64,000 nt of DNA from Beijerinckiaceae bacterium (GTDB taxonomy: Bacteria > Bacteroidota > Bacteroidia > Chitinophagales > Chitinophagaceae). The notes under the pieces were generated by a model that saw nothing but the letters and a program-made list of their open reading frames with translations, made no database searches and was not told where the DNA came from. Below, one piece after another: positions 33,910-41,862 of this stretch. The first letter of the stretch is position 1, and every line of letters starts with the position of its first letter. The stretch spans positions 47,219-111,218 of the forward strand of contig CAJCIQ010000142.1 of NCBI GenBank assembly GCA_903970475.1, written 5' to 3'. Made by a program: the position numbers and the translations under genes.

Positions 33910-34401
33910 ATGGAGATCAGAACATTAAATAATGGGGATTGCCAGGAGGTCATCAACCTTATATTACCCATTCAACAAATCGAATTCAACGTAGCAGTTA
34001 CTTTGGAGGACCAGCCCGACCTCCTGGATATTGAAAAATCCTATCTGACAGGAGGTGGAGGTTTTTGGGGAACCTTTGATAACGGGCAATTGGTAGGCAC
34101 GATCGCCTTCATAAACGCTGGTCATCAAACGGGCGCTATCCGTAAGATGTTTGTGAAAAAAGAATACCGTGGGAAGGAATGGGGCATTGCGCAGCGACTA
34201 TTTGATCAAATGCTTGATTTTAGCCGGCGCCAAGGATTCAGGCATCTTTATTTAGGAACGGTACCCCAGCTCAAGGCCGCCCAGCGATTTTATGAGCGAA
34301 ATGGATTTACACGGGTTGCTGTGGAAGACTTGCCGGTATATTTTCCCAGGATGGCGGCAGACACCTTGTTTTATTACCTCAATACACAGCATCATGAATA
34401 G
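33910..34401 (+). CDS. GNAT-family N-acetyltransferase
   Basis: 163 residues. One GNAT domain: IRTLNNGDCQEVINLILPIQ at the front, GQLVGTIAFINAG, the acetyl-CoA loop MFVKKEYRGKEWGIAQRLFDQML (an R-G-x-E-W-G form of the usual R/QxxGxG/A), YLGTVPQLKAAQRFYERNGFTRV at the end. Substrate unknown. The stop overlaps the following MarR-type gene by eight bases, so they are translated together; in some bacteria MarR and GNAT domains are fused in one protein. Confidence 0.88.
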   Translation: MEIRTLNNGDCQEVINLILPIQQIEFNVAVTLEDQPDLLDIEKSYLTGGGGFWGTFDNGQLVGTIAFINAGHQTGAIRKMFVKKEYRGKEWGIAQRLFDQMLDFSRRQGFRHLYLGTVPQLKAAQRFYERNGFTRVAVEDLPVYFPRMAADTLFYYLNTQHHE

Positions 34402-34885
34402 GCCCACCAGCATAGAAGAAGCCGGTATTCTGGCCCTAGCCACCAGGCTTCAAAGATTAAGCGAAACCATACGCAAAGACGGTTTGCAGATCTATAAGGA
34501 CCATGGAATTGATTTTGAGCCCAAATGGTTTCCAGTGGTATATACGCTCTCAAAACATCCCCTCCTGAGTGTTGTGGAGATCGCTTCTGAAATCGGTTAT
34601 ACACATCCTTCTACCATCAGCCTGCTAAAAGAAATGGAAAAGGAAAAGCTGATCCGGTCCAAAAAAGATAAAACCGACGAACGAAAACGGCTCATTCAGT
34701 TAACGGAAAAAGGAGAGGTGTTGTTACGTCAGATAAAACCTGTATGGAATACCATCATACAAGCAGTCACTGATCTTACCAACACCCCTAATAATTTAAT
34801 GTCCGCCATTGAGGAAGTAGAGACCCAGTTCAAAACAAAAAGCCTGGCCGAGCGGGCTAGAACAATTGTTCATTCGGGGGCTTGA
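34394..34885 (+). CDS. MarR-family transcriptional regulator
   Basis: 163 residues from the ATG at 34394. Winged-helix core: WFPVVYTLSKHPLLSVVEIASEIGYTHPSTISLLKEMEKEKLIRSKKDKTDERKRLIQLTEKG. The N-terminal part is the dimerisation helix set. It overlaps the GNAT gene by eight bases and its 3' end overlaps the convergent DinB-like gene by 29 bases. Probably regulates its own two-gene operon. Confidence 0.88.
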   Translation: MNRPTSIEEAGILALATRLQRLSETIRKDGLQIYKDHGIDFEPKWFPVVYTLSKHPLLSVVEIASEIGYTHPSTISLLKEMEKEKLIRSKKDKTDERKRLIQLTEKGEVLLRQIKPVWNTIIQAVTDLTNTPNNLMSAIEEVETQFKTKSLAERARTIVHSGA

Positions 34886-35405
34886 TGCCCAGCAGCCGAA
34901 TGTAGATAGTAGCCTGTCCCCTATGATGGGTCTGGTGCTCAAAAGCTTTCATCAACAACACATAACGGGGCGCGCTGTTACCATGCATGCTCACTGGTTC
35001 ACCATACTTAGCTGGATCCAGCGCTTTAACGGCCGCAAGCGCAAAATCATAACTTGCGTTCACATAAAAGGCTACTGAATCTGGCGTCTGGGCCCCTGAC
35101 CTTTTTTCCAGGTTCTGAAGATCATAATGGGGAAGAGTGGCACCGGAAGCCATAAAAGTCAGATAGTAGTTGGCAGCCGCTAGATGGAGCATTTGCTGGG
35201 CAAAGCTTCGGATGCTGTCAACGGCCTTAAAACCATACTTGTCGGCAGGCATCGCGCTTAAATATGCGTCCGTATATGATTTGGCCCGGGTCCAGTCAGC
35301 AATAAACTGCTGTTTCAGGTCATCTCCCGTAATGCTTTGTGCGCGCGCACCTATACAAAAAGAGAGACAACATAAGATAGCAAGCAAGCGTCGAGTATGT
35401 TTCAT
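34857..35405 (-). CDS. Secreted DinB-superfamily protein
   Basis: 182 residues from the ATG at 35405, giving a signal peptide (LLAILCCLSFCIGARAQS). The DinB four-helix fold has the metal-site pattern IRSFAQQMLHLAAANYYL in the middle and KAFEHQTHHRGQATIYIRLLGI at the end, the usual H-x3-H pair being EHQTHH. Exported DinB-like proteins are frequent in Bacteroidota and have no settled function. The end of the gene overlaps the MarR gene on the other strand; upstream is the GH78 gene on the same strand. Confidence 0.83.
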   Translation of the reverse strand: MKHTRRLLAILCCLSFCIGARAQSITGDDLKQQFIADWTRAKSYTDAYLSAMPADKYGFKAVDSIRSFAQQMLHLAAANYYLTFMASGATLPHYDLQNLEKRSGAQTPDSVAFYVNASYDFALAAVKALDPAKYGEPVSMHGNSAPRYVLLMKAFEHQTHHRGQATIYIRLLGIKPPNEQLF

Positions 35406-35433
35406 AACTTGATAATTTTGCGTGCTAAAGTAA

Positions 35434-38214
35434 TTAATCTGGTTTATTTTCGACATTAAAAATATATTTCCCGGCAGGGACTTCGTAAATCAAATAGGGC
35501 CCTTCCCGGTGTACCACTTTACCAATTACCGAAGCATAAGTAGTCCGTTGATCTGCAAAGCTGATGTATACCTGATCAACGGATGTAGCCGGCACATAGA
35601 CCAACGCATGCGTTCCTGGAGGAATGGTGCAGCGTAACCGAAGTCCGGTTGACGTATAGGTCCAGGAACTGCGTATCAGTCCTGAAACCGACTGGTAGGA
35701 AGCAGAGGCCCACTGCACTTGTTGAGCAGACAACTGAGGCATCCGTATGATGAAACGGCTGAATCCCGGATGCGCTGGATCTCTCCTTATCCCTCCTACC
35801 CCATCTATATACCAGGCACCCGGATATAAATAGGAACTATGCAGTAAAGAGTGACCAGGAAGATCCTTCTCCCACATTTCCCAAATGGAAGTAGCGCCAT
35901 TGGCCTTCATATAACCCCAACCCGGATAATCGGTTTGAGCAGTCATGGCATACAATAAATCATCCCGACCCTCTGCGCGCAACAGTTTAAACAACATAGC
36001 GCCCCCTGTAATACCCACATCTATATGCCCTTTGTTCACCACCCGTATCTCCTTGGCCAACCTATCCATTACGGCCTTTCTTAACGAAGCAGGAGGCACC
36101 TCGGCAATCAAGGCCGCCGTGAGGTCATCCATGGAACTGTCCGCATAACTATGATCGGCAGCATGATAATATTTGGCTTGTATGGCCAAAGAAGAAGCAT
36201 CAGCCTCTTTTTGCCAGGTTTGGGCCTCAGCCGTCTTCCCTAGTATAGTGGCAATCTTTACGGCTGTGCGTAGATTGAAAACCCGGTAGCAATTATTGAA
36301 ACAAATATTCTGGGGCTTTGTATTGTTCATCCCTTCTACTCCGGCATGGGGCCAAAGCCAATCGCCCAGAAAATCCCAGGCGCCCCCAAAGGGCTCCATC
36401 AGGTGGTTTTGGGTATGTGCATCCAAATAGGCCAACCAACGCGCAATGAGATGGAAATTCTGTTCTAATATCCTTTTATCCCCGTACTGCTGATACATGA
36501 GCCAGGGTAAGGTGACGCAAATGCCTCCCCAGGGCGGTCCGCCCCCGCCCCAATAGGTAGGTGCCGTATGGGGCAGGATCCCGTCATCAGCCGCCCCCCC
36601 GTAGTTGGATGCCTCCATGAATTTGGTACCCTGCACATCCCTCCAATCCTGTAACCACTTAAAATAAAAAGCCCCCAGGCCATAATTATACACCCCGGTT
36701 TCACTGGTAGCGTGGGCATCTCCCCCGTAACCCATGCGCTCCCTTTGCGGGCAGTCGACCACGTATCCGCCTATGGACAAATTTTCATAATTCCAAAGCA
36801 CGTGATTATAGATCCAATTTTGTAAGCTATCCGAACATATAAAAGTGGCAGTAGAATCATAAGCCGTACGCACCACCCATCCATGAATATCAGCAAGTTC
36901 AGGCGCCACAGAAAGCCCTTTGAGCGTAATCCAGCGACCGGAGCTATAATTGAAACGATTCCGGAAAGTACCCTCGCCAGTCGAATCCAACACCAAAGCA
37001 CTGTGCAGGTTAAACGTCATGTCCTCCTTTTCCCTTTCAGAAAAAAGAATATCAATACGTTGGCCAGGTTTGCCTTTGAGATGGAGTTCAGTCCATCCCG
37101 CAAAGTTTACCCCCATGTCTACCCTATAGGTAGTATCCGTGTTATGGGCGATGGCTATGGGATGGATCTCATGATACAAGCGGTTTTGCTCCATCATTTG
37201 CGCCGTCAATAAAAGGCTGGGCTGGTAAGCAACAGGAGCCTTCCAGGTAGAATCCAATACCTTGGGCTGGTCCCAGTCAGGCAAGTTTTTATTCATATCC
37301 CAGCGTTCTCCGCCCATTTGCCAGAACGACCACTGACCTATTAACTGATTGGGACTGGCATGTACCCTCCAGGAAGTATCGGTCTGAATCCTCAAAGCAG
37401 GTGTGCCAAGGGAATCCGTATACACATCCGCTTGCGCGATGACGATGGGTGCCCTGGGCTTGTCGGTCGTTTTATAAGGCTCGAATATAGACCAGGAGGC
37501 GCCCAGCCACAAACCAATCACATTGATTCCCGGATGCAGGGCAGCGGCAATATTATAAGCAATATACCTGGCTCGTTTCGTATGATCGCTGACACAAGGC
37601 GCCAGTACCCCATCTCCTATCTTCTGTCCATTAATGTAGACCTCATGGTAGCCCACAGAGGCGACAAACAACACGGCCCGGGTAGGTTGTTTGCTCAGTA
37701 TAATGGTTTTGCGCATCCAGGGATCAGAGACCGTGCATTCTTTTATAGACGTATCCTGGGTTTCTCCCGTACCGATCCATTGGGCACTCCACGCCGAACG
37801 GTTAAACAAACCGGTGCTCCAGTGAGCGAGTTCACTAGGTGCGGATACCCTGCCTTTTTCGTCTTTTACTTTTACCCTCCAGTAATAATCCCTATCCGCT
37901 TGTAAAGGCTTACCCGCATAGGCTACCTGATTCATTTGCGCAGAAGTGACCCATCCGGAGTTCCATATATCCCCCAGGTGATCAGGGGAAGTGCCGACTT
38001 CTATCTGGTAGGCCGTTTGCTCCTGGCCGTAGGCATTGGTATCAGCGGCTTGTAATATCCAACCCAGGCGAGGCAGCGGCTCATCTATGCCTTCAGGGTT
38101 AGTGAGGTACTCACAGGTCAGGGAAGCAGGTCGCACACTGACTCCGGGCGTTTGCGCAAGCAAGGAAAATCCGGCGCCCACCAGCCCCAGCAACAAGAAA
38201 AGTTTTTTGAGCAT
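35434..38214 (-). CDS. GH78 alpha-L-rhamnosidase
   Basis: 926 residues with signal peptide (ending GFSLLAQT). The order is that of GH78: an N-terminal Ig-like domain (SLTCEYLTNPEGIDEPLPRLGW, YQIEVGTS), a beta-sandwich with RAVLFVASVGYHEVYINGQKIGDGVLAP, and the alpha/alpha barrel with the hallmark VVDCPQRERMGYGGDAHATSE and catalytic acids there and in TSIWEMWEKDLPGHSLLHSSYLYPGAWYIDGVGGI. It removes terminal L-rhamnose from plant or bacterial polysaccharides or glycosides. No SusC/D pair for it lies in this window, so it may work alone. Confidence 0.95.
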   Translation of the reverse strand: MLKKLFLLLGLVGAGFSLLAQTPGVSVRPASLTCEYLTNPEGIDEPLPRLGWILQAADTNAYGQEQTAYQIEVGTSPDHLGDIWNSGWVTSAQMNQVAYAGKPLQADRDYYWRVKVKDEKGRVSAPSELAHWSTGLFNRSAWSAQWIGTGETQDTSIKECTVSDPWMRKTIILSKQPTRAVLFVASVGYHEVYINGQKIGDGVLAPCVSDHTKRARYIAYNIAAALHPGINVIGLWLGASWSIFEPYKTTDKPRAPIVIAQADVYTDSLGTPALRIQTDTSWRVHASPNQLIGQWSFWQMGGERWDMNKNLPDWDQPKVLDSTWKAPVAYQPSLLLTAQMMEQNRLYHEIHPIAIAHNTDTTYRVDMGVNFAGWTELHLKGKPGQRIDILFSEREKEDMTFNLHSALVLDSTGEGTFRNRFNYSSGRWITLKGLSVAPELADIHGWVVRTAYDSTATFICSDSLQNWIYNHVLWNYENLSIGGYVVDCPQRERMGYGGDAHATSETGVYNYGLGAFYFKWLQDWRDVQGTKFMEASNYGGAADDGILPHTAPTYWGGGGPPWGGICVTLPWLMYQQYGDKRILEQNFHLIARWLAYLDAHTQNHLMEPFGGAWDFLGDWLWPHAGVEGMNNTKPQNICFNNCYRVFNLRTAVKIATILGKTAEAQTWQKEADASSLAIQAKYYHAADHSYADSSMDDLTAALIAEVPPASLRKAVMDRLAKEIRVVNKGHIDVGITGGAMLFKLLRAEGRDDLLYAMTAQTDYPGWGYMKANGATSIWEMWEKDLPGHSLLHSSYLYPGAWYIDGVGGIRRDPAHPGFSRFIIRMPQLSAQQVQWASASYQSVSGLIRSSWTYTSTGLRLRCTIPPGTHALVYVPATSVDQVYISFADQRTTYASVIGKVVHREGPYLIYEVPAGKYIFNVENKPD

Positions 38215-38250
38215 TTCCGAAGGTATAGAAAATCCGGACGTATGGTCCTT

Positions 38251-38823
38251 TCACGGACGAATATCAATATCATATTTGGCCAGCAGACCTATGACCTCTG
38301 GGATAGAAAATTTCGCTTTCTTGATGCTATTCAATTCTGGATCAATTACGTAGTGTGCGGCTTTGGTGAAATCCACCTTCACCAGTATGGTATGGTCAAA
38401 CTTAGCCTCGCTCAGGTCGCAGTCCTTAAAAACAGATTCCGTCAGGTCCGTGTCGGTAAAGTCCACCCCTTTTAGTTGGGTGTTTACAAAAGGCGTTTTC
38501 TTCAATTTTTTTTGGAAAAAACTACTGTGATTCAGCACGCAGTCCTCAAACTTTAATACCATCCCAACATCCTTACAGGTATCAAAGCGCAACCCCAGCA
38601 TCTTACAATTCCTGAAGCTAACGTCCCGGAATAAACAGCCACCTATATGGGCATTACTCAGGTTACAGTGGATAAACGTACAGTCTATAAACAGAAAGTT
38701 TATAAAATGAGCGGAGGAGAAATCACAGTCCTTAAACGTACATCCATCATATTCTCCGTATGGGAGCGGGTCTTTAGAAGGGTTAAGGTCTGAAAATACC
38801 TGGTCTATGAAATGAGCATCCAT
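38251..38823 (-). CDS. Pentapeptide-repeat protein
   Basis: 190 residues made of A(N/D)LxX-type pentapeptides: YDGCTFKDCDFSSAHFINFLFIDCTFIHCNLSNAHIGGCLF, then VSFRNCKMLGLRFDTCKDVG and FTDTDLTESVFKDCDLSEAKFDHTIL. This forms a right-handed four-sided helix, as in the Qnr and McbG DNA-gyrase-protecting proteins. The lengths and the interruption near the middle are like that group, but gyrase binding cannot be judged. No signal peptide. It overlaps nothing and is divergent from a small lipoprotein gene, 42 bases away. Confidence 0.9.
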   Translation of the reverse strand: MDAHFIDQVFSDLNPSKDPLPYGEYDGCTFKDCDFSSAHFINFLFIDCTFIHCNLSNAHIGGCLFRDVSFRNCKMLGLRFDTCKDVGMVLKFEDCVLNHSSFFQKKLKKTPFVNTQLKGVDFTDTDLTESVFKDCDLSEAKFDHTILVKVDFTKAAHYVIDPELNSIKKAKFSIPEVIGLLAKYDIDIRP

Positions 38824-38865
38824 GTATGTAAATTGTCTTATTTTTGGTTATATTCAGGAAAGTTC

Positions 38866-39231
38866 ATGAAAAAGTACACCCTTCCTCTGCTGTCTTTATT
38901 TGTATCCTTACTGGGATTGCCTGCCTGTTACAATACCAAATTGATACAGGACCAATCTCCGAACAAGGCCATTACTGCCTTTCGGTTTGCGCTGCCCAAC
39001 GGTGTGGTCCTGGATTCGCCCGAGGTCGTCGCAACCATTGGTACAGACAGTATTTGGATTAAGGTGCCTGACACCCTAAACCGCGTAGGGCTTATCCCCA
39101 TCGTCACCATAACCGGTGTAGTCCTGACGCCGGGAAACAACGTCCCCCAGAACTTTACCTATCCGGTGACCTACACGGTAACGGCTGCGGACGGTACCAC
39201 CCAGCCTTATAAAGTCATCCTGCATAATTAG
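38866..39231 (+). CDS. Small predicted lipoprotein of unknown function
   Basis: 121 residues from the ATG at 38866, with signal peptide and lipobox (LFVSLLGLPAC). The body of about 95 residues is a beta-sandwich-like domain: NKAITAFRFALPNGVVL, VVATIGTDSIWIKVPD, LIPIVTITGVVLTPGNNVPQNFT, YPVTYTVTAADGTTQPYKV. This strongly resembles the small Ig-like DUF5018-type domains of Bacteroidota lipoproteins. Function unknown. The start at 38812 would place 18 residues before the signal and is rejected. Confidence 0.75.
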   Translation: MKKYTLPLLSLFVSLLGLPACYNTKLIQDQSPNKAITAFRFALPNGVVLDSPEVVATIGTDSIWIKVPDTLNRVGLIPIVTITGVVLTPGNNVPQNFTYPVTYTVTAADGTTQPYKVILHN

Positions 39232-39248
39232 GCACAGCGGGCACGCGG

Positions 39249-39999
39249 GTGCGCGTCGATCGGGTCATTCCCTTGGTGGTCATCCGCAAGGGAAAGCAAG
39301 TAATACTAAGTAATACTAGTGGACACCGGCACTGGTACCGGATTTGAAATGGACTTCGGGCCATCCTCCGGTTGGTTAGAATCCTCCTTACTGGATGCCG
39401 GCATACAACCCTCAGCAGTGACCGATATTATCCTTTCTCATGCGCATCCCGATCATATTTGGGGGCTTTTCGCAAAGACGGCCGTTCCATTATCCCCAAT
39501 GCGCAGTACTACTTGTCTAAAACAAGAATATGATTTCTGGATGTCTCCCAATCCAGACTTCTCCAAATGCAAACTCAATCATTCCGACCTACTCAATATC
39601 ATCATAGCCAAGACCCCCATCGTACTCAAAGCCATGGGTCCCAAACTGCACCTGATGCAGGGAAATGAGGAATTATTCGGCTGTATTCGCCTGGAACTGG
39701 CTCCAGGACATACGCCGGGCCATATGATTACGCATATTTTCAGTGGGGATGAGGAAATGGTCCATATTGCCGACCTGTTGCACTCCGATGTACTGCTGAT
39801 TCCTCATCCGGAATGGGGCTTCAGCGGAGATACAGACTTAGACCTGGCCATTGAGACCAGGAAGAAGGTTATGGGTGTGTTGGCGACCGGCAGGAAAAAA
39901 GTATTTGCCTATCACCGAATGGGTACAGACCGAGTACCCAATACCGGGATAAGCTTCAACCCTGTTTTTCCTCCCTCAGGACATAGCCCATTCCTATGA
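39249..39999 (+). pseudogene. Metallo-beta-lactamase-fold hydrolase, truncated and frameshifted
   Basis: The HxHxDH zinc motif is present (LSHAHPDHIWGL) with GHTPGHM and ADLLHSDV further on, so the family is certain. The gene is broken in several ways. The roughly 80 N-terminal residues before VIRKGKQVILVDTG are missing. A 10-bp tandem duplication (AGTAATACTA twice, 39299-39318) puts the VDTG strand out of frame. Between about 39471 and 39530 the reading is shifted: the expected KDGRSIIPNAQYYLSKTEYDFW is encoded, but in another frame, by a lost base at the start and an extra base at the end. The C-terminus runs into the neighbouring gene. Confidence 0.82.
39299..39318 (+). repeat. 10-bp tandem duplication that breaks the hydrolase gene
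   Basis: AGTAATACTA at 39299-39308 and again at 39309-39318. Removing one copy restores the reading QVILVDTGTG. Confidence 0.85.
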
Positions 40000-40640
40000 T
40001 CGTATGGATCAGGGGTGGGCTAAATCCTTTATCAATTTTGCTTCTGAGGTAATTGATATAAACATCTATAATATTGGCGCCCTTATCAAAGTGGGTAACC
40101 CAAATGGATTCAGCAATACTGGTCCGGGATAGTACTTTACCCCTGTTGTTTACCAGGTATTCCAATAAGGTGAACTCCTTGGCAGTAAGGAAAATGTTTT
40201 TCCCTGACCTTTTCACTGTCTTTTTAAGAACATCCATCTCCAGGTCAGCAATACGTAGTATGGACTCTTGAAATGTTTCGGTGGGTCTTCTGGCCCGGGC
40301 ATTTACGCGGGCAGCCAATTCTTCAAAGTGAAAAGGTTTTACCAGGTAACCATCGGCCTCTGAATCAAAACCTATGAGCTTATCCATGGTAGTCCCCAAG
40401 GCAGTCAACATCAGAATGGGTATGTCGTTATTGACCCCCCCTGATTTTCCGGCATAATTCCATCCCGTTCATACCGGGCACGATCAGATCCAGGATAACC
40501 ACGTCGTAGGGTGCTTCCAAAAATAATTGTTCGCCCAACAGACCGTTATCCACGGCCTCCACGTCTATATGTTGTTCCATAAAACCCTGGATAATAAAGT
40601 CGGCAATCTTTTTCTCATCTTCAACCAGCAATATTTTCAT
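39956..40640 (-). pseudogene. OmpR-family response regulator with a one-base frameshift in a G7 tract
   Basis: From the ATG at 40640 the receiver domain reads MKILLVEDEKKIADFII, VVILDLIVPGMNGMELCRKIRG, then stops. In the next frame it goes on with NNDIPILMLTALGTTMDKLIGFDSEADGYLVKPFHFEELAARV and a complete winged-helix domain (LTAKEFTLLEYLVNNRGKVL, IIDVYINYLRSKIDKG, IHTIIGMGYVLRE). The two parts join exactly if the run of seven C (40435-40441, plus strand) is shortened to six. So only one base separates this from an intact 227-residue regulator. It may be a recent mutation, a phase-variable switch or a sequencing error. No kinase gene is next to it. Confidence 0.8.
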
Positions 40641-40774
40641 GGTGAGCGCTTAATAAGCAAAGTTACACCTGCGTATAGGGTACAACTCGATTAGAATGTC
40701 TTAAGGGCCGTTAAAATCCATTAATAGGATTAGGAAAAATTAAGATGATTATCTTTAGCGCAAATGGGGATCGC

Positions 40775-41590
40775 ATGAAAAAAGCAGAAATGTCATCGAT
40801 CATTATCCATGCCTATGAGCAGATTCACCAGAAGGCTTCCTTATTGAAAGGTCGATTCATTGTCAGTGATATTCATGACTTCCGCCTGGAGGTAAAGAAG
40901 CTAAAAGCTTTTCTACACCTCATTTCCATGGCTAAAGGGGGAAGCAAAGTGGGAGACCTGCCCAGAAAATTGCACCAATATTATAAAGCCCTTGGCCAGA
41001 TCAGGGATCTTCAACTGCAAAAGCTGGTCCTTAAAAACGAATGGAAAAGCAGGTGGGGGCCACAGAAAAAAAACTATCTGGACCATATAGATCAATTGAT
41101 TGCTCAAGCCATGGAAACGGCTACTGCCTTACCCAACGGAGATAAGCCCTTCGAAAACGGATCGATCCATCTCCTGGCTACCCTACCAGCCCGGTTGACC
41201 TCGGAGGAAGCAGGTGCTTTTGTCACCCATTGCTGGACACCATTGCTCCAGGCAGGTTACCCATCCCAACTGGATGATGAGCAACTCCATCATATCCGTA
41301 AAGCATTAAAAAACCTTCAATATACCTGGGAATACCTGGAGGGGTCACTGTCGTATAAGGGTTTTGTTTTCTCCCCTGAAAAAATAAAGAGCATTACCAA
41401 CATGTTGGGCGATTATTTGGACAAGGTGGTTCAATTGAGGTTACTCACCGAAGACATCGCCAAGGCAAATCGGCATGGACAGACCCAACCCTTTTTGCAA
41501 AGGCTACAGGCCAAATGGAGCGGCGAACTTCCGGACGCCCGCCAAAAACTAGATCGTTATCTGGAAGCCCAGCCTCCCCCATGGGGGTAG
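40775..41590 (+). CDS. CHAD-domain protein
   Basis: 271 residues from the ATG at 40775. The CHAD fold is shown by histidine-rich helical motifs IHDFRLEVKKLKAFLHLI, YYKALGQIRDLQLQKLVL and, in the second half, LHHIRKALKNLQYTWEYLEG, with many basic residues. CHAD domains bind polyphosphate and are often tied to polyphosphate granules and to carbon or phosphate storage. Cytoplasmic. It stands directly upstream of the glycogen-degrading cluster, but a 272-base gap makes it a separate unit. Divergent from the broken response regulator. Confidence 0.88.
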   Translation: MKKAEMSSIIIHAYEQIHQKASLLKGRFIVSDIHDFRLEVKKLKAFLHLISMAKGGSKVGDLPRKLHQYYKALGQIRDLQLQKLVLKNEWKSRWGPQKKNYLDHIDQLIAQAMETATALPNGDKPFENGSIHLLATLPARLTSEEAGAFVTHCWTPLLQAGYPSQLDDEQLHHIRKALKNLQYTWEYLEGSLSYKGFVFSPEKIKSITNMLGDYLDKVVQLRLLTEDIAKANRHGQTQPFLQRLQAKWSGELPDARQKLDRYLEAQPPPWG

Positions 41591-41862
41591 GCAGGTGTTT
41601 ACACAAAGAGGAAAATCGAGGGTATTTGCCCGAAAATAACCGTTTATAGGCGTCCTAAAAGGATGCACTCCTAATGATTTATCGTTTTTTTAAGGGTGGG
41701 GAACCCCGACTTCCGGGCTGAACCAGGCCGCTCCCAGCTGTTTTGATGAACGGGCCAAAGGCACAACAAATATTTAATAACTAATCTGTACCTTAACTGG
41801 CATGATTTATATACCTTAAGATGGAATAAATCGTTGACCTTTACACATAATCGGACTTTCCT
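41591..41862. other. Non-coding gap before the glycogen/phosphoketolase cluster
   Basis: No gene seen. It holds a small hairpin (GCGTCCT-AAA-AGGATGC, about 41649-41665) and a T7 run a little further on, perhaps ending the CHAD message. A promoter for the following cluster must lie here, but I could not find a convincing TTTG/TAnnTTTG pair. Confidence 0.4.
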
